64,000 bases of DNA from Paenibacillus sp. PK3_47 (GTDB lineage: Bacteria > Bacillota > Bacilli > Paenibacillales > Paenibacillaceae): assembly GCF_023520895.1 (NCBI RefSeq), contig NZ_CP026029.1, forward strand, positions 5,890,001 through 5,954,000, in the 5' to 3' direction. A program made the position numbers and the translations under genes. Within the stretch, counting starts at the first letter, position 1, and each line of letters begins with the position of its first letter. The notes beneath the pieces were generated by a model. It did not search any database, was not told the DNA's origin, and worked only from the letters and a program-made list of their open reading frames with translations. Shown here in pieces: positions 9,056 through 16,966 of the stretch.

Positions 9056-9148
9056 ATGAATGAGGAAGAGGGCCTGAGTATAGTGTGGCTAGTGCTGTGC
9101 AGCCGGTTGCAGTTCTTTGCAGTAATGAATGTCCAGCTTACCAATTAG
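9056..9148 (+). CDS. Possible 30-residue leader ORF before the glucanase gene
   Basis: An ATG at 9056 opens a 30-codon frame whose stop (TAG 9146-9148) touches the glucanase ribosome binding site AGGAGGAGG. The peptide is hydrophobic in the middle (LSIVWLVLC). A second frame, MRKRA then stop, begins at 9060 and has a better-spaced AGAAGGTG. Either could be a regulatory leader, or both may be chance; nothing else supports translation. Confidence 0.2.
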   Translation: MNEEEGLSIVWLVLCSRLQFFAVMNVQLTN

Positions 9149-9163
9149 GAGGAGGAACATTTC

Positions 9164-10522
9164 ATGCAAAAAAAATGGCTTGCCTCTATGTTTGCGGTAG
9201 TGCTGCTGTTATCCTGTATTACCCTTTTCGGTTCCAAAGCGCAGGCTGCGGATTACACACAAGGCGTTGAGCTGTCAGGCACTACAGCAACGATCTGGTT
9301 CAAATCAACGGTGAGCACCAGTTGGGTTGACGCCCATTATAAAGTCAATTCAGGCACTCAGCAGAATCTCCGTATGACCTACAACAGCGGCAAAGCGCGC
9401 TATGAACAGGCTGTTGCTGATGTAGCCGGCGGCTCGGTCCTCACTTACTTTTTCACCTATAATAACGGTACTCCTGCTTACGACACAGGCTGGTTCACAT
9501 ATCATGCAGGGACATCGCCGACCAATCCGCCTTCCAATCCGTCCGCTTCTATTTATTCAATTTCTGCTTCTTCCATTCCGTCAGCTCCAAACGGCTCGAT
9601 GTCGGTTAAAGTCATGAACGGAACAGGAGGAGCCTACTCTGACAGCCAGATCTACTGGGGAGTCATCGGGATCAATCCGGTTAACGGCAGGTGGAGCTAC
9701 CTGGATCTAAACGGTAACCTTGTGCCCATCTCTGCAGCGCTGAATAATGCTTCCGGCCATCTGACGAAGAACGGCGTCAATTACGCCAATATCTATCACA
9801 CGGTCAGCCAGGCCTCCTGGGTCAGCATGCCCAAAATCACCTCCGGGCGGATGTTCCTGAGTGTGGGTACACCGCTGTACATTAAAACCTATGACGACGG
9901 CTTTGCCGGACCGGATATCGACAATCCTACAGATCCTAACCGTAATATTTATTTCGATTTTGTAGAGTTTACTGTAGATGATGCAGGGTATCACGGAAAT
10001 ACGACCCGCGTTGACGCCTTTGGCTTCCCAATTCAGCACCGTCTGGTGAATACATCCGGTTCCTATGACCAGACTGTCGGTGAGCTGGAATCCGAGACCC
10101 GTGCCGGTCTGTTCACTAAATACCAGAACGAAGTTCCTTCAGCCTTTAAATCGCTGGCAACCGTTCAGGCCCCTTACCGCATTGTAGCCCCGATACACGG
10201 ATCTTTCGCCGCCGGTGGAGCGAACGCCAATTACTTTGCCGGATACTCCAGCTACAGCACCCAGGACATACTCCGCAATGACGGTGCACTTATTGACGCT
10301 GCTACCGCTGCTGCAATCAACCGCCATGTCTATACCACGGGCAATTGGAATAACGTAGCCAATTACTATAACGCAGCTCCCGCCAATTTCTATGCGAAAT
10401 TCTGGCATGACCACAGCATTAACGGGCTTGCTTACGGATTCCCCTATGATGATGTCAATGGACAAGCGGCCTATCTGGAAGTGGGATCACCGAAGGGGCT
10501 TATTATCCGGGTGGGGTGGTAA
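9164..10522 (+). CDS. Secreted beta-1,3-glucanase, CBM56 plus GH64 (thaumatin-like)
   Basis: A 452-residue exported enzyme expected to attack beta-1,3-glucan (laminarin, fungal cell wall). Residues 1-28 are a signal peptide ending near KAQA-ADY. Residues about 30-118 form a CBM56-type glucan-binding module (YTQGVELSGTTATIWF to GWFTYHAG). A short Ser/Pro/Asn linker (TNPPSNPSAS) leads to a GH64 catalytic domain, about residues 130-452, recognised by IYWGVIGINPVNGRWSYLD, YFDFVEFTVD, TRVDAFGFP and the C-terminal AYGFPYDDVNGQAA. This two-module layout is known from Paenibacillus GH64 enzymes. AGGAGGAGG precedes the ATG. Confidence 0.92.
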   Translation: MQKKWLASMFAVVLLLSCITLFGSKAQAADYTQGVELSGTTATIWFKSTVSTSWVDAHYKVNSGTQQNLRMTYNSGKARYEQAVADVAGGSVLTYFFTYNNGTPAYDTGWFTYHAGTSPTNPPSNPSASIYSISASSIPSAPNGSMSVKVMNGTGGAYSDSQIYWGVIGINPVNGRWSYLDLNGNLVPISAALNNASGHLTKNGVNYANIYHTVSQASWVSMPKITSGRMFLSVGTPLYIKTYDDGFAGPDIDNPTDPNRNIYFDFVEFTVDDAGYHGNTTRVDAFGFPIQHRLVNTSGSYDQTVGELESETRAGLFTKYQNEVPSAFKSLATVQAPYRIVAPIHGSFAAGGANANYFAGYSSYSTQDILRNDGALIDAATAAAINRHVYTTGNWNNVANYYNAAPANFYAKFWHDHSINGLAYGFPYDDVNGQAAYLEVGSPKGLIIRVGW

Positions 10523-10622
10523 GCTTCCGGTATTTGACAGCATAACGGAAAGAATAAAGCGGCACGGACAGTCACCATTTTGCTCCTGGGCGATATGCTG
10601 TAGGTAAAAAGGAGGACTGTTT

Positions 10623-11369
10623 ATGCCGCTGTTTCAAGGTAAGGAAATAGAGGAATCAGGGCATGCTCTGGAGGACTGGAAGCGGGAAGCCTACCGGCTG
10701 TTCGCCTTCAAAATGAGTGACCGGAAAGCCCTCTTCCCCTGTATTCCGGCCACACAGGCATTCGCGCTGGGACATCTGCGGTATGCATTCATGCCTGCGC
10801 CTTCACAGGAATCGGCAGGAGAGAAACTGGCTGAAGCTATCGCTGAGTATGGAAGGTCTTCGCGGACGTTTGGTGATTATTCCTCACTGGTGGTCTTTTT
10901 TGAGGCAGAGGAAGAGATCAGGGAAGTGACCGGATATGAAACGCTGTTCTGGGACTTGTTAAGCCGGGCCAGCACTGTAGATCCATCTCCGTGGCCGGAG
11001 GATATTCCCGAAGATCCCGAGCAGGCGATGTGGGAGTTTTGCTGCGATAATGAGCGGTATTTTGTCTATTGCGGCACCCCGGCCCACACCTCCCGCCAGA
11101 GCAGGAATTTTCCATACTTTATGCTGGCTCTGACACCGCGCTGGGTGCTGGACCACTGGAATGCGAACCCTCATAAAGCGGCAGCAATAGCTCCCCGTAT
11201 CCGCGCCCGCCTGGCTGCTTACGACACCATTCCGGCTCATCCGGAATTGAAGCAGTACGGATCAGAGGGGAATCTGGAGTATAAGCAGTATTTTTTGCGG
11301 GATGACGATACGTCAGCGGGAGGTTGCCCGTTTCACCGGGGACTTCACAAGGAGCAGGCTGATGAGTAG
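10623..11369 (+). CDS. YqcI/YcgG family protein
   Basis: A 248-residue cytosolic protein matching the YqcI/YcgG family by its pattern: FPCIPATQAFALGHLRYAF near the N-terminus, then SLVVFFE, FWDLLSRAS, and the C-terminal FCGTPAH-type and CPFHRGLH segments. The family has no established biochemical function. Cys and His residues in CCDNERYFVYCGTPAHTS and GGCPFH could bind a metal, but this is only suggestive. AAAAAGGAGG lies upstream of the ATG. It stands alone between the glucanase gene and a terminator. Confidence 0.82.
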   Translation: MPLFQGKEIEESGHALEDWKREAYRLFAFKMSDRKALFPCIPATQAFALGHLRYAFMPAPSQESAGEKLAEAIAEYGRSSRTFGDYSSLVVFFEAEEEIREVTGYETLFWDLLSRASTVDPSPWPEDIPEDPEQAMWEFCCDNERYFVYCGTPAHTSRQSRNFPYFMLALTPRWVLDHWNANPHKAAAIAPRIRARLAAYDTIPAHPELKQYGSEGNLEYKQYFLRDDDTSAGGCPFHRGLHKEQADE

Positions 11370-11380
11370 AGGAGCAGTGG

Positions 11381-11415
11381 AACAGCAGACCACCTATCAG
11401 GGGATCTGCTGTTTT
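11381..11415 (+). terminator. Terminator after the YqcI/YcgG gene
   Basis: AACAGCAGA pairs with TCTGCTGTT across a 17-nt loop and is followed by TTGC. The short T tract makes it moderate in strength. Confidence 0.75.
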
Positions 11416-11529
11416 GCATGACTATTTCAATAGTCATTCTTATATAATTAAAATTCCACATACTTTCTACACATTTGCCGGGTAAACTCCAAAGTAGGAT
11501 GTAACAGCATCTACAATGGAGGGATCTAC

Positions 11530-12720
11530 TTGAAGAAACTAATACTGCTTGGCTCAGCGACCCTGCTGCTGGGTGCCGTGCTGGCCGGCTGCCAGGCCGG
11601 AAATACGGATAAGACATCTTCGACCAAAGCGTACAGCCAGACGGCCGTAAATATGCCATGGATTGGAACGAAAAATACAACCCGGATTAACAGCTCTGAT
11701 CCTGTACAAGCAGCGGTGCTCGTTTCCCGGACGCTCTGGACGGCTGAAACGGAAAGCAACAGGCCTTCTAGCGTCGTATTAACCGATGCTGCCCATTGGC
11801 AGATTGCAGCTGCCAGTGCGGATTTGATCCATCATCCGAGCAATGGACCGGTACTCTATTTTAATAAAGACGGAATTCCCGAAGCTACCATTGACGAGCT
11901 TACCCGCCTTAAACCGCTTGGCGCAGAGAGTAATGAAGGGGTTCAGGTTATTATAGTCGGAACGGCTGCGGACGGAGTAGAAGCTCAATTGAAGGAAATG
12001 GATTTAAAGGTTGATAAAATCGAGGGAAACGAACCGGCGGCAGTGGCGCAGGCGATCGATACCTATTATGCCAAAGTGTCAGGTGAGCTGCCGGACAGCG
12101 TTATTATCGGCTCCATGGACAGCCCTGAATATACGCTCCCCGCGGTTAACTGGATTGCACATATGCCGGAACCGCTCTTGTATGTAAGCCAAAACGAAAT
12201 TCCGGCGGCAACGGCAGAAGCACTGGAGGCGCGCAGCGGTCAGGCTTCCATCTATATTCTGGGGCCTGGACGGGTAATATCGGAGGATGTAGAGCAGCAG
12301 CTGGCAGCCTATGGGACAGTAACACGAATCTCCGGAGACAATCCTTATGAGAACAGCGTAGCTTTTGCCAAGTATAAAGATTCTTCGAACGGTTTCGGGT
12401 GGGGCATTACAGCTCCGGGGCATAATCTCTCACTGCTCACCACAGATTCCCCGCTGCTGGCTGTTGCTGCAGCTCCATTTTCACATCTGGGCAAGCATGC
12501 TCCGCTAATATTTACGGAACAGGGAGGACTCCCGGATGCTGTAATGAATTATACAATGGAGCTTCAGCCCAAATATAAAGATTCTCCCGCCGAAGGACCC
12601 TACAACCATGCCTGGCTGACAGGGGATGCCTCCACTCTCTCCGGCGGACTGCAAAGTGAAATTGACGACATGCTCGAAATCTCGCCGGCCTCCGGTGATA
12701 ATCCGCATTCGGGGCATTAA
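11530..12720 (+). CDS. Lipoprotein with cell wall-binding repeat 2 (CW_binding_2) domains
   Basis: A 396-residue exported lipoprotein. The N-terminus has a lipobox (VLAGC, Cys at about residue 21) after a hydrophobic stretch. The body contains CW_binding_2-type repeats: alternating VVLTDAAHWQIAAASADLI, QVIIVGTA and SIYILGPGRVISEDVEQQL segments. Such repeats are thought to bind anionic wall polymers. Start is TTG at 11530, with AATGGAGGG 6-7 nt upstream. A terminator separates it from the two-component system that follows, but the pairing suggests an envelope-stress or cell-surface role for the locus. Confidence 0.82.
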   Translation: MKKLILLGSATLLLGAVLAGCQAGNTDKTSSTKAYSQTAVNMPWIGTKNTTRINSSDPVQAAVLVSRTLWTAETESNRPSSVVLTDAAHWQIAAASADLIHHPSNGPVLYFNKDGIPEATIDELTRLKPLGAESNEGVQVIIVGTAADGVEAQLKEMDLKVDKIEGNEPAAVAQAIDTYYAKVSGELPDSVIIGSMDSPEYTLPAVNWIAHMPEPLLYVSQNEIPAATAEALEARSGQASIYILGPGRVISEDVEQQLAAYGTVTRISGDNPYENSVAFAKYKDSSNGFGWGITAPGHNLSLLTTDSPLLAVAAAPFSHLGKHAPLIFTEQGGLPDAVMNYTMELQPKYKDSPAEGPYNHAWLTGDASTLSGGLQSEIDDMLEISPASGDNPHSGH

Positions 12721-12731
12721 AATAGCAAGCT

Positions 12732-12758
12732 GGCAGCGGGAGAACCCGTTGCCTTTTT
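12732..12758 (+). terminator. Terminator between the lipoprotein and response-regulator genes
   Basis: GGCAGCGGG pairs with CCCGTTGCC around an AGAA loop, followed by TTTTT. A TATAAT at 12776-12781 just downstream could be the -10 of the response-regulator promoter; no good -35 is visible. Confidence 0.85.
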
Positions 12759-12818
12759 GTTCTGTATTTTTTAGGTATAATGAAAACAACTTGAATGAAC
12801 ATGTAAGGGGTGGGGCCA

Positions 12819-13526
12819 TTGCCGAAACTTCAGGTGCTGATTGTAGACGATGAATGGAATATGCGCAATCTGCTGCGCATTTATTTGACCAAAGAGGGGT
12901 TTGCAGCCGCCGAAGCCTCCACGGGCCGGGAAGCGCTGAACATGATCAGCCAGCATGCCTATGATGTAATTATCCTTGATGTAATGATGCCGGATATGGA
13001 TGGATGGCAGGTATGCCGGACGGTCCGGGAGACAAGCCAGGTACCAATCCTGATGCTGACAGCCCGTTCAGAAACCAGGGATAAAGTGCATGGCCTGGGT
13101 GCCGGTGCGGATGATTATCTGACAAAGCCGTTTGAGCCGGAGGAGCTGCTGGCCAGAATTTATGCCCTGCTGCGGCGTTCGGGAATGGCTTCATCCTTAA
13201 AAAAGTCAGATGAAATTCTCAATCTATCTGAACTGCGGATTGATCCGGAAGCCCGTGAGGTGCGGGTCATGGATCAGCCTGCTGATTTTACACCGAAAGA
13301 ATTTGATCTGCTCGTCATGCTTGCACGCGGGAGGCAGCGTGTCTATACCAGGGAGGAGCTGGTGGAACTGCTGTGGGGGGTAAATTATGAAGGCGAGACC
13401 CGGGTCATTGATACACATATCAAAAATATCCGGGAAAAACTGCAGAAAGCCGGACTTCCCTATCAACCGGTTCAGACAGTATGGGGGCTGGGATATAAAT
13501 TTCAGGTGCCGGGTGACGTGGAGTGA
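12819..13526 (+). CDS. OmpR/PhoB-type response regulator
   Basis: A 235-residue regulator with an N-terminal receiver domain (VLIVDDEWNMR acidic pocket, phosphoacceptor Asp in VIILDVMMPDMDG, Lys in LTKPFEPEEL) and a C-terminal winged helix (FTPKEFDLLVMLAR to TVWGLGYKF). The start is set at TTG 12819 because AAGGGG at 12805-12810 is 8 nt upstream; a GTG at 12810 overlaps that site. It overlaps the histidine kinase gene by 4 bp. Together they form a two-component system likely sensing an envelope condition, given the neighbouring cell-wall-binding lipoprotein. Confidence 0.95.
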   Translation: MPKLQVLIVDDEWNMRNLLRIYLTKEGFAAAEASTGREALNMISQHAYDVIILDVMMPDMDGWQVCRTVRETSQVPILMLTARSETRDKVHGLGAGADDYLTKPFEPEELLARIYALLRRSGMASSLKKSDEILNLSELRIDPEAREVRVMDQPADFTPKEFDLLVMLARGRQRVYTREELVELLWGVNYEGETRVIDTHIKNIREKLQKAGLPYQPVQTVWGLGYKFQVPGDVE

Positions 13527-14911
13527 AGCGCAATATGATCGGTTTTAAATTGGGTTTGGTCATTATGGCCGTATTTTTGTTTCTCCTGTTGCTGCTGGGG
13601 GTGGTCATCGAGCGGATGTTCACAGGGTTCTATTATCAGGAAATGCAGCAGGAGACGGAGGATCTGGCTTCGCATTTTACCGCCATGGCGCAGTCCGGGG
13701 ATACTACGAGTGAGCTGATGATGTCCTCTTTTGCCGAATTCTCTAATGTGAGTATATTTAACATTTCTCTGAATAACAAGGTTAATTTCCACTCCGGTGT
13801 CCATGATTACGCTGACAGATCATTTGTCCGGAAAGAGGACCTGCAAGCGATTTATGCTGGCCATAGCATAAATTTTTTATACACTGATCCTGGGGGACAC
13901 CGTTATTTTGTAGCCGGTCAGCCTATCCAAAGGGGGCAGGCGGTTCAATCTGCACTGTATGTAATGTCTTCCACAAATAGTATGGAGCAGTCCCTGTCTA
14001 CTGTACGGAGTATCCTGCTGCTCTCAGGTTTGGGTGCTGTTGTGATTGCCCTTGGAATTACCTGGTTCATCGCCCGTACGCTGTCACGTCCGCTGCTTCA
14101 GATGCAGACAGCCACCCGTAAAATCGCCGCCGGCGATCTGGAGACAAGGCTTACGATCCGCAGCAGGGATGAGATCGGACATCTGGCCGGAGCCATCAAT
14201 GATCTGGCGGTTGATCTGCAGCATTACCGGGATACCCGTCAGGAGTTTCTGGCGAATATTTCCCATGAACTGCGCACACCGATCACTTATCTGCAAGGGT
14301 ATGCGAAGGTAGTCAGGGATGGATTATATGAGACGGACGATGAGAAGAAGCTGTATCTTGAGATTATCAATCAGGAGGCCCACCGCATTCAGCATCTCGT
14401 TGACGATTTGTTTGAATTGGCCAAAATGGAGGAAGGCAAAATTACACTCAACCGGGAGAATGTCGATCTTAGACAGGTCGTTGATCAGTCAGTCCGGAGG
14501 ATGGAGCTTACTGTAAAAGATAAAGGTCTTAACCTGACTGCCGCCTATGAAGGCCGGGCCTATCTGCTGCCAGGAGACAGAAAGCGGATGGAGCAGATCG
14601 TAATGAACTTGCTGGAAAATGCAGTCCGCTACACTGACGAAGGAGCAGTCCACATTCGTCTGCAGTATACTGGACATTCTGCTGTACTGGTGATTCAAGA
14701 TACCGGAATCGGAATTCCCGAAGCGGAGCTGCCCCATGTGCTGGAACGTTTTTACAGAGTGGAGAAATCACGTTCACGCCAGTACGGGGGGACAGGCTTA
14801 GGGTTGTCGATTGTGAACAAATTGGTGGAGCTGCACGGTGGTACTCTGTCGATTACAAGCAAGCTTGGGGAGGGGACGCGGTGTGAGGTGACTTTTTACC
14901 GAGAAAAATAG
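13523..14911 (+). CDS. Sensor histidine kinase (HAMP, HisKA, HATPase)
   Basis: A 462-residue membrane kinase, GTG start, translationally coupled to the response regulator. There is a transmembrane helix at about residues 8-30 (LVIMAVFLFLLLLLGVVIE), an extracytoplasmic domain of about 120 residues, and a second helix near residues 160-182 (ILLLSGLGAVVIALGITWFI). A HAMP region follows (TRKIAAGDLETRL), then the H-box ISHELRTPITYLQGYAK, the N-box MNLLENAVRYT, G1 DTGIGIPE and G2 GGTGLGLSIV. All catalytic boxes are intact. The sensed signal is unknown. A tandem repeat begins 3 bp after its stop. Confidence 0.95.
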   Translation: MKRNMIGFKLGLVIMAVFLFLLLLLGVVIERMFTGFYYQEMQQETEDLASHFTAMAQSGDTTSELMMSSFAEFSNVSIFNISLNNKVNFHSGVHDYADRSFVRKEDLQAIYAGHSINFLYTDPGGHRYFVAGQPIQRGQAVQSALYVMSSTNSMEQSLSTVRSILLLSGLGAVVIALGITWFIARTLSRPLLQMQTATRKIAAGDLETRLTIRSRDEIGHLAGAINDLAVDLQHYRDTRQEFLANISHELRTPITYLQGYAKVVRDGLYETDDEKKLYLEIINQEAHRIQHLVDDLFELAKMEEGKITLNRENVDLRQVVDQSVRRMELTVKDKGLNLTAAYEGRAYLLPGDRKRMEQIVMNLLENAVRYTDEGAVHIRLQYTGHSAVLVIQDTGIGIPEAELPHVLERFYRVEKSRSRQYGGTGLGLSIVNKLVELHGGTLSITSKLGEGTRCEVTFYREK

Positions 14912-14913
14912 TG

Positions 14914-15134
14914 GCGAAATGAACGGGAAAAGTCCCGTTGATTGCGCCGAAGCTAGCCGCTGCGGCGAAATGAACGGGAAAAGTCCCGTTGATTATGCCG
15001 AAGCTAGCTGCAGCGGCGAAATGAACGGGAAAAGTCCCGTTCAATGTGCCGAAGCTAGCCGCAGCGGCGAAATGAACGGGAAAAGTCCCGTTGAATGTGC
15101 CGAAGCTAGCTGCAGCGGCACAATCAACAGGGAC
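14914..15134. repeat. 51-bp tandem repeat, four full units plus a partial fifth
   Basis: Units begin at 14919, 14970, 15021, 15072 and (degenerate) 15123, an exact 51-bp spacing. Every full unit contains the perfect inverted repeat AACGGGA-AAAG-TCCCGTT and a second GC-rich pairing region around GAAGCTAGC and GCAGCGGC. Because 51 is a multiple of three, the frame stays open through all units. The hairpins directly follow the histidine kinase stop, so they may shield or terminate its mRNA. Confidence 0.92.
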
Positions 15135-15155
15135 ATTTCATGCCTGCCCGTGTAA
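14919..15155 (+). CDS. Repeat-encoded 78-residue ORF (17-residue units)
   Basis: The frame reads four near-identical 17-residue units of the form MNGKSPVDCAEASRCGE, with Cys/Tyr and Asp/Gln/Glu changes, and then a degenerate fifth. No ribosome binding site of quality is seen, although the ATG is only 8 bp after the kinase stop and could be reached by coupling. The reverse strand is also open over part of the array, as expected for a simple repeat. It is more probably a DNA/RNA structural repeat than a real protein. Confidence 0.25.
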   Translation: MNGKSPVDCAEASRCGEMNGKSPVDYAEASCSGEMNGKSPVQCAEASRSGEMNGKSPVECAEASCSGTINRDISCLPV

Positions 15156-15641
15156 TCAGTGACTCATACCAGCCATCCCGCCAATAATGGACGGATCGAT
15201 CATACCGAAGATCATAGCGATGTGGGCAACGACGAGGAAGCCGCTGACCAGCAGAAAATGCAGCTTCAGCTTGCTCTCTTCGGAACGTCTGCGGGCGATT
15301 ATCCCCAGATCAAGCAGTGCCAGCGGGAGCAGGAACAGCACTCCGCTCAGGTAAAAGCCTACAGCTACCACGTCGACCCATGTATGCCATTCGCCGTTAA
15401 TGGTAAGCGGCACAAAAGCTGTCGGGAACAGGTAAAGAAATACACCGGTAAAGTACAAACCTGCCAGTATACTGCAGATGCGGTTAAAGGCTCTAAGCGG
15501 TCCGTCCAGCTTCTTGGTGAACAGGATGATAAACTCTGTAACGGTAATCGTCTCTGCAAAAATTACAGGTATCGCCATAAAAAGTATCAGGTTCCATGGC
15601 TGATTATCTGCCAGCAGTGACATGTAGTGCGTCATATTCAT
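15156..15641 (-). CDS. Small integral membrane protein, unknown function (permease-like)
   Basis: A 161-residue protein with about five hydrophobic helices: LILFMAIPVIFAETITVTEF, ICSILAGLYFTGVFLYLF, VVAVGFYLSGVLFLLPLALL, FLLVSGFLVVAHIAMIFGMI and shorter neighbours. Charged loops (ARRRSEESKLK) and a His at the last helix and C-terminus (GMSH) are visible. AGGAGGA lies 6 nt before the ATG at 15641. I do not recognise a characterised family with certainty; it may belong to a DUF of small permease-like proteins (DUF6803 is one possibility). It converges with the repeat array. Confidence 0.75.
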   Translation of the reverse strand: MNMTHYMSLLADNQPWNLILFMAIPVIFAETITVTEFIILFTKKLDGPLRAFNRICSILAGLYFTGVFLYLFPTAFVPLTINGEWHTWVDVVAVGFYLSGVLFLLPLALLDLGIIARRRSEESKLKLHFLLVSGFLVVAHIAMIFGMIDPSIIGGMAGMSH

Positions 15642-15824
15642 GTTAAGTCCTCCTATGTATGTATTGCTCTTCTGTCTCTTCTGTCTGATGGTAACTGAAA
15701 AGTGTGTGGAAAGTATGTAGAAACGAAGGTATGATGTAACAAGTACGATCAGACAGTGGTCAGCCGGACAAGCTGAACAAGCATTTCCGTGTGACCATAA
15801 TAGAGCGGAGGGAGCAAGCCTAAG

Positions 15825-16508
15825 ATGAGCACTAGCTTAAAAAATATTTTATTTGATCTGGACGGGACGTTAACCGATCCCAAAGAGGGGATCACCAAAT
15901 GCATAGAGTATGCGCTGAATAAATTCGGGATTGAAGTGGAGCATCCGGACCTGCTGCTGCCGTATATCGGACCGCCGTTATACGATTCTTTTATCCAAAT
16001 TCAGGGGATGCCTGCGGAGCAGGCGCTGCTCGCTGTGGATTACTACCGTGAACGGTACAAGACGCTGGGTATGTTCGAAAACAGTGTGATTCCCGGAATC
16101 CCGCAGCTGCTGGAAGAACTGCAAAACCAGGGCTACAGCTTATATGTCGCCACGTCCAAACCGGTCGTTTTTGCCGAGGAAATTATCCGCCATTACAAGC
16201 TGGAAGGATATTTCAAGTATGTCGGGGGGAGTAATCTGGATGGAACCCGCTCCAAAAAACGCGAAGTCATTCAGCATGTGCTGGATCACAATAACCTTCC
16301 TGCGGGAGAGGCACTGATGATCGGCGACCGGGAGCATGATATTATCGGGGCGCAGGGCTGCGGGGTAACTTCAATCGGTGTGACTTTTGGTTATGGTTCT
16401 GTAGAGGAGCTGAACGGTGCAGGGGCGGATTACATCGCTTACACAGTGGCAGAGGTTGGAGAAATCATCGGACGGATCCGTTCGGGGACAAGCAGCAGTC
16501 TGGCGTAA
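15825..16508 (+). CDS. HAD-superfamily hydrolase (phosphoglycolate phosphatase-like)
   Basis: A 227-residue phosphatase with HAD motif I FDLDGTLTD, motif II ATSKPV, and motif III/IV MIGDREHDIIGA. The cap is helical (IEYALNKFGIEVE to YYRERYKTLGMFEN), the C1 type found in Gph/PpaX/YjjG-like enzymes. It probably hydrolyses a small phosphate ester such as phosphoglycolate, pyrophosphate or a nucleotide, but the substrate cannot be chosen from sequence. GGAGGG lies 12 nt upstream of the ATG. It is followed by the thrS leader. Confidence 0.9.
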   Translation: MSTSLKNILFDLDGTLTDPKEGITKCIEYALNKFGIEVEHPDLLLPYIGPPLYDSFIQIQGMPAEQALLAVDYYRERYKTLGMFENSVIPGIPQLLEELQNQGYSLYVATSKPVVFAEEIIRHYKLEGYFKYVGGSNLDGTRSKKREVIQHVLDHNNLPAGEALMIGDREHDIIGAQGCGVTSIGVTFGYGSVEELNGAGADYIAYTVAEVGEIIGRIRSGTSSSLA

Positions 16509-16639
16509 ATGCGCATTTTCTTCAAGGGATGTTAGATTTTCGGACATAGCAGAGTGTAAAACTATTTTTCATTCCAGGTCTTGACTTTTAATTAAGCCAT
16601 TCAGTAATATGTAACACAGGCAACACCATATGCAAGGCA

Positions 16640-16930
16640 ATGACCAAAGACATGGTATCCTTCACGGACTGACCAGAGAGAGAAGTGCAAGGTGAGAGCT
16701 TCTTACAGAACCCGGCCGGATATTACCCCTTTGCAGCCGTGGCACTGAACCCTTCCCGCTGTTGGGAGGCTGTAAATGCCACCGTTTTATCCGCGATACA
16801 GGATACCAATGAGGACACTAGTGACTTCTCTTCCGCCGAACAGCCGGTGGTGGTGCAGCACAGGTCAAATTAGGGTGGAACCACGAGCTGAACGCACTCG
16901 TCCCTGTACGGGAGAGCTGCGTTTTTTTGC
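16640..16930 (+). promoter_or_regulatory. T-box leader (tRNA-Thr sensing) upstream of thrS
   Basis: The T-box sequence AGGGTGGAACCACG is at 16872-16885. It is followed by a terminator hairpin (CGCACTCGTCCC / CGGGAGAGCTGCG) with a run of seven T at about 16892-16928. Upstream, AGAGAGAAGTGC with AAGGTGAGAGCTTCTT near 16680-16704 looks like the distal part of stem I. Binding of uncharged tRNA to the antiterminator allows read-through into thrS. The specifier should be a threonine codon; ACC at 16710-16712 is a candidate, not a firm assignment. The left boundary is approximate. Confidence 0.92.
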
Positions 16931-16966
16931 GTTCAATCACACCTATAAGAAATGGAGGCTATAATC

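Noticed and set aside
14853..15044. Minus-strand repeat frame (MNGTFPVHFA units)
   Set aside because: It is the reverse complement reading of the 51-bp array and partly antisense to the sensor kinase gene.
16952..16966. Upstream ATG as thrS start
   Set aside because: It overlaps the GGAGG that serves the ATG at 16967, so that GGAGG could not work as its ribosome binding site.
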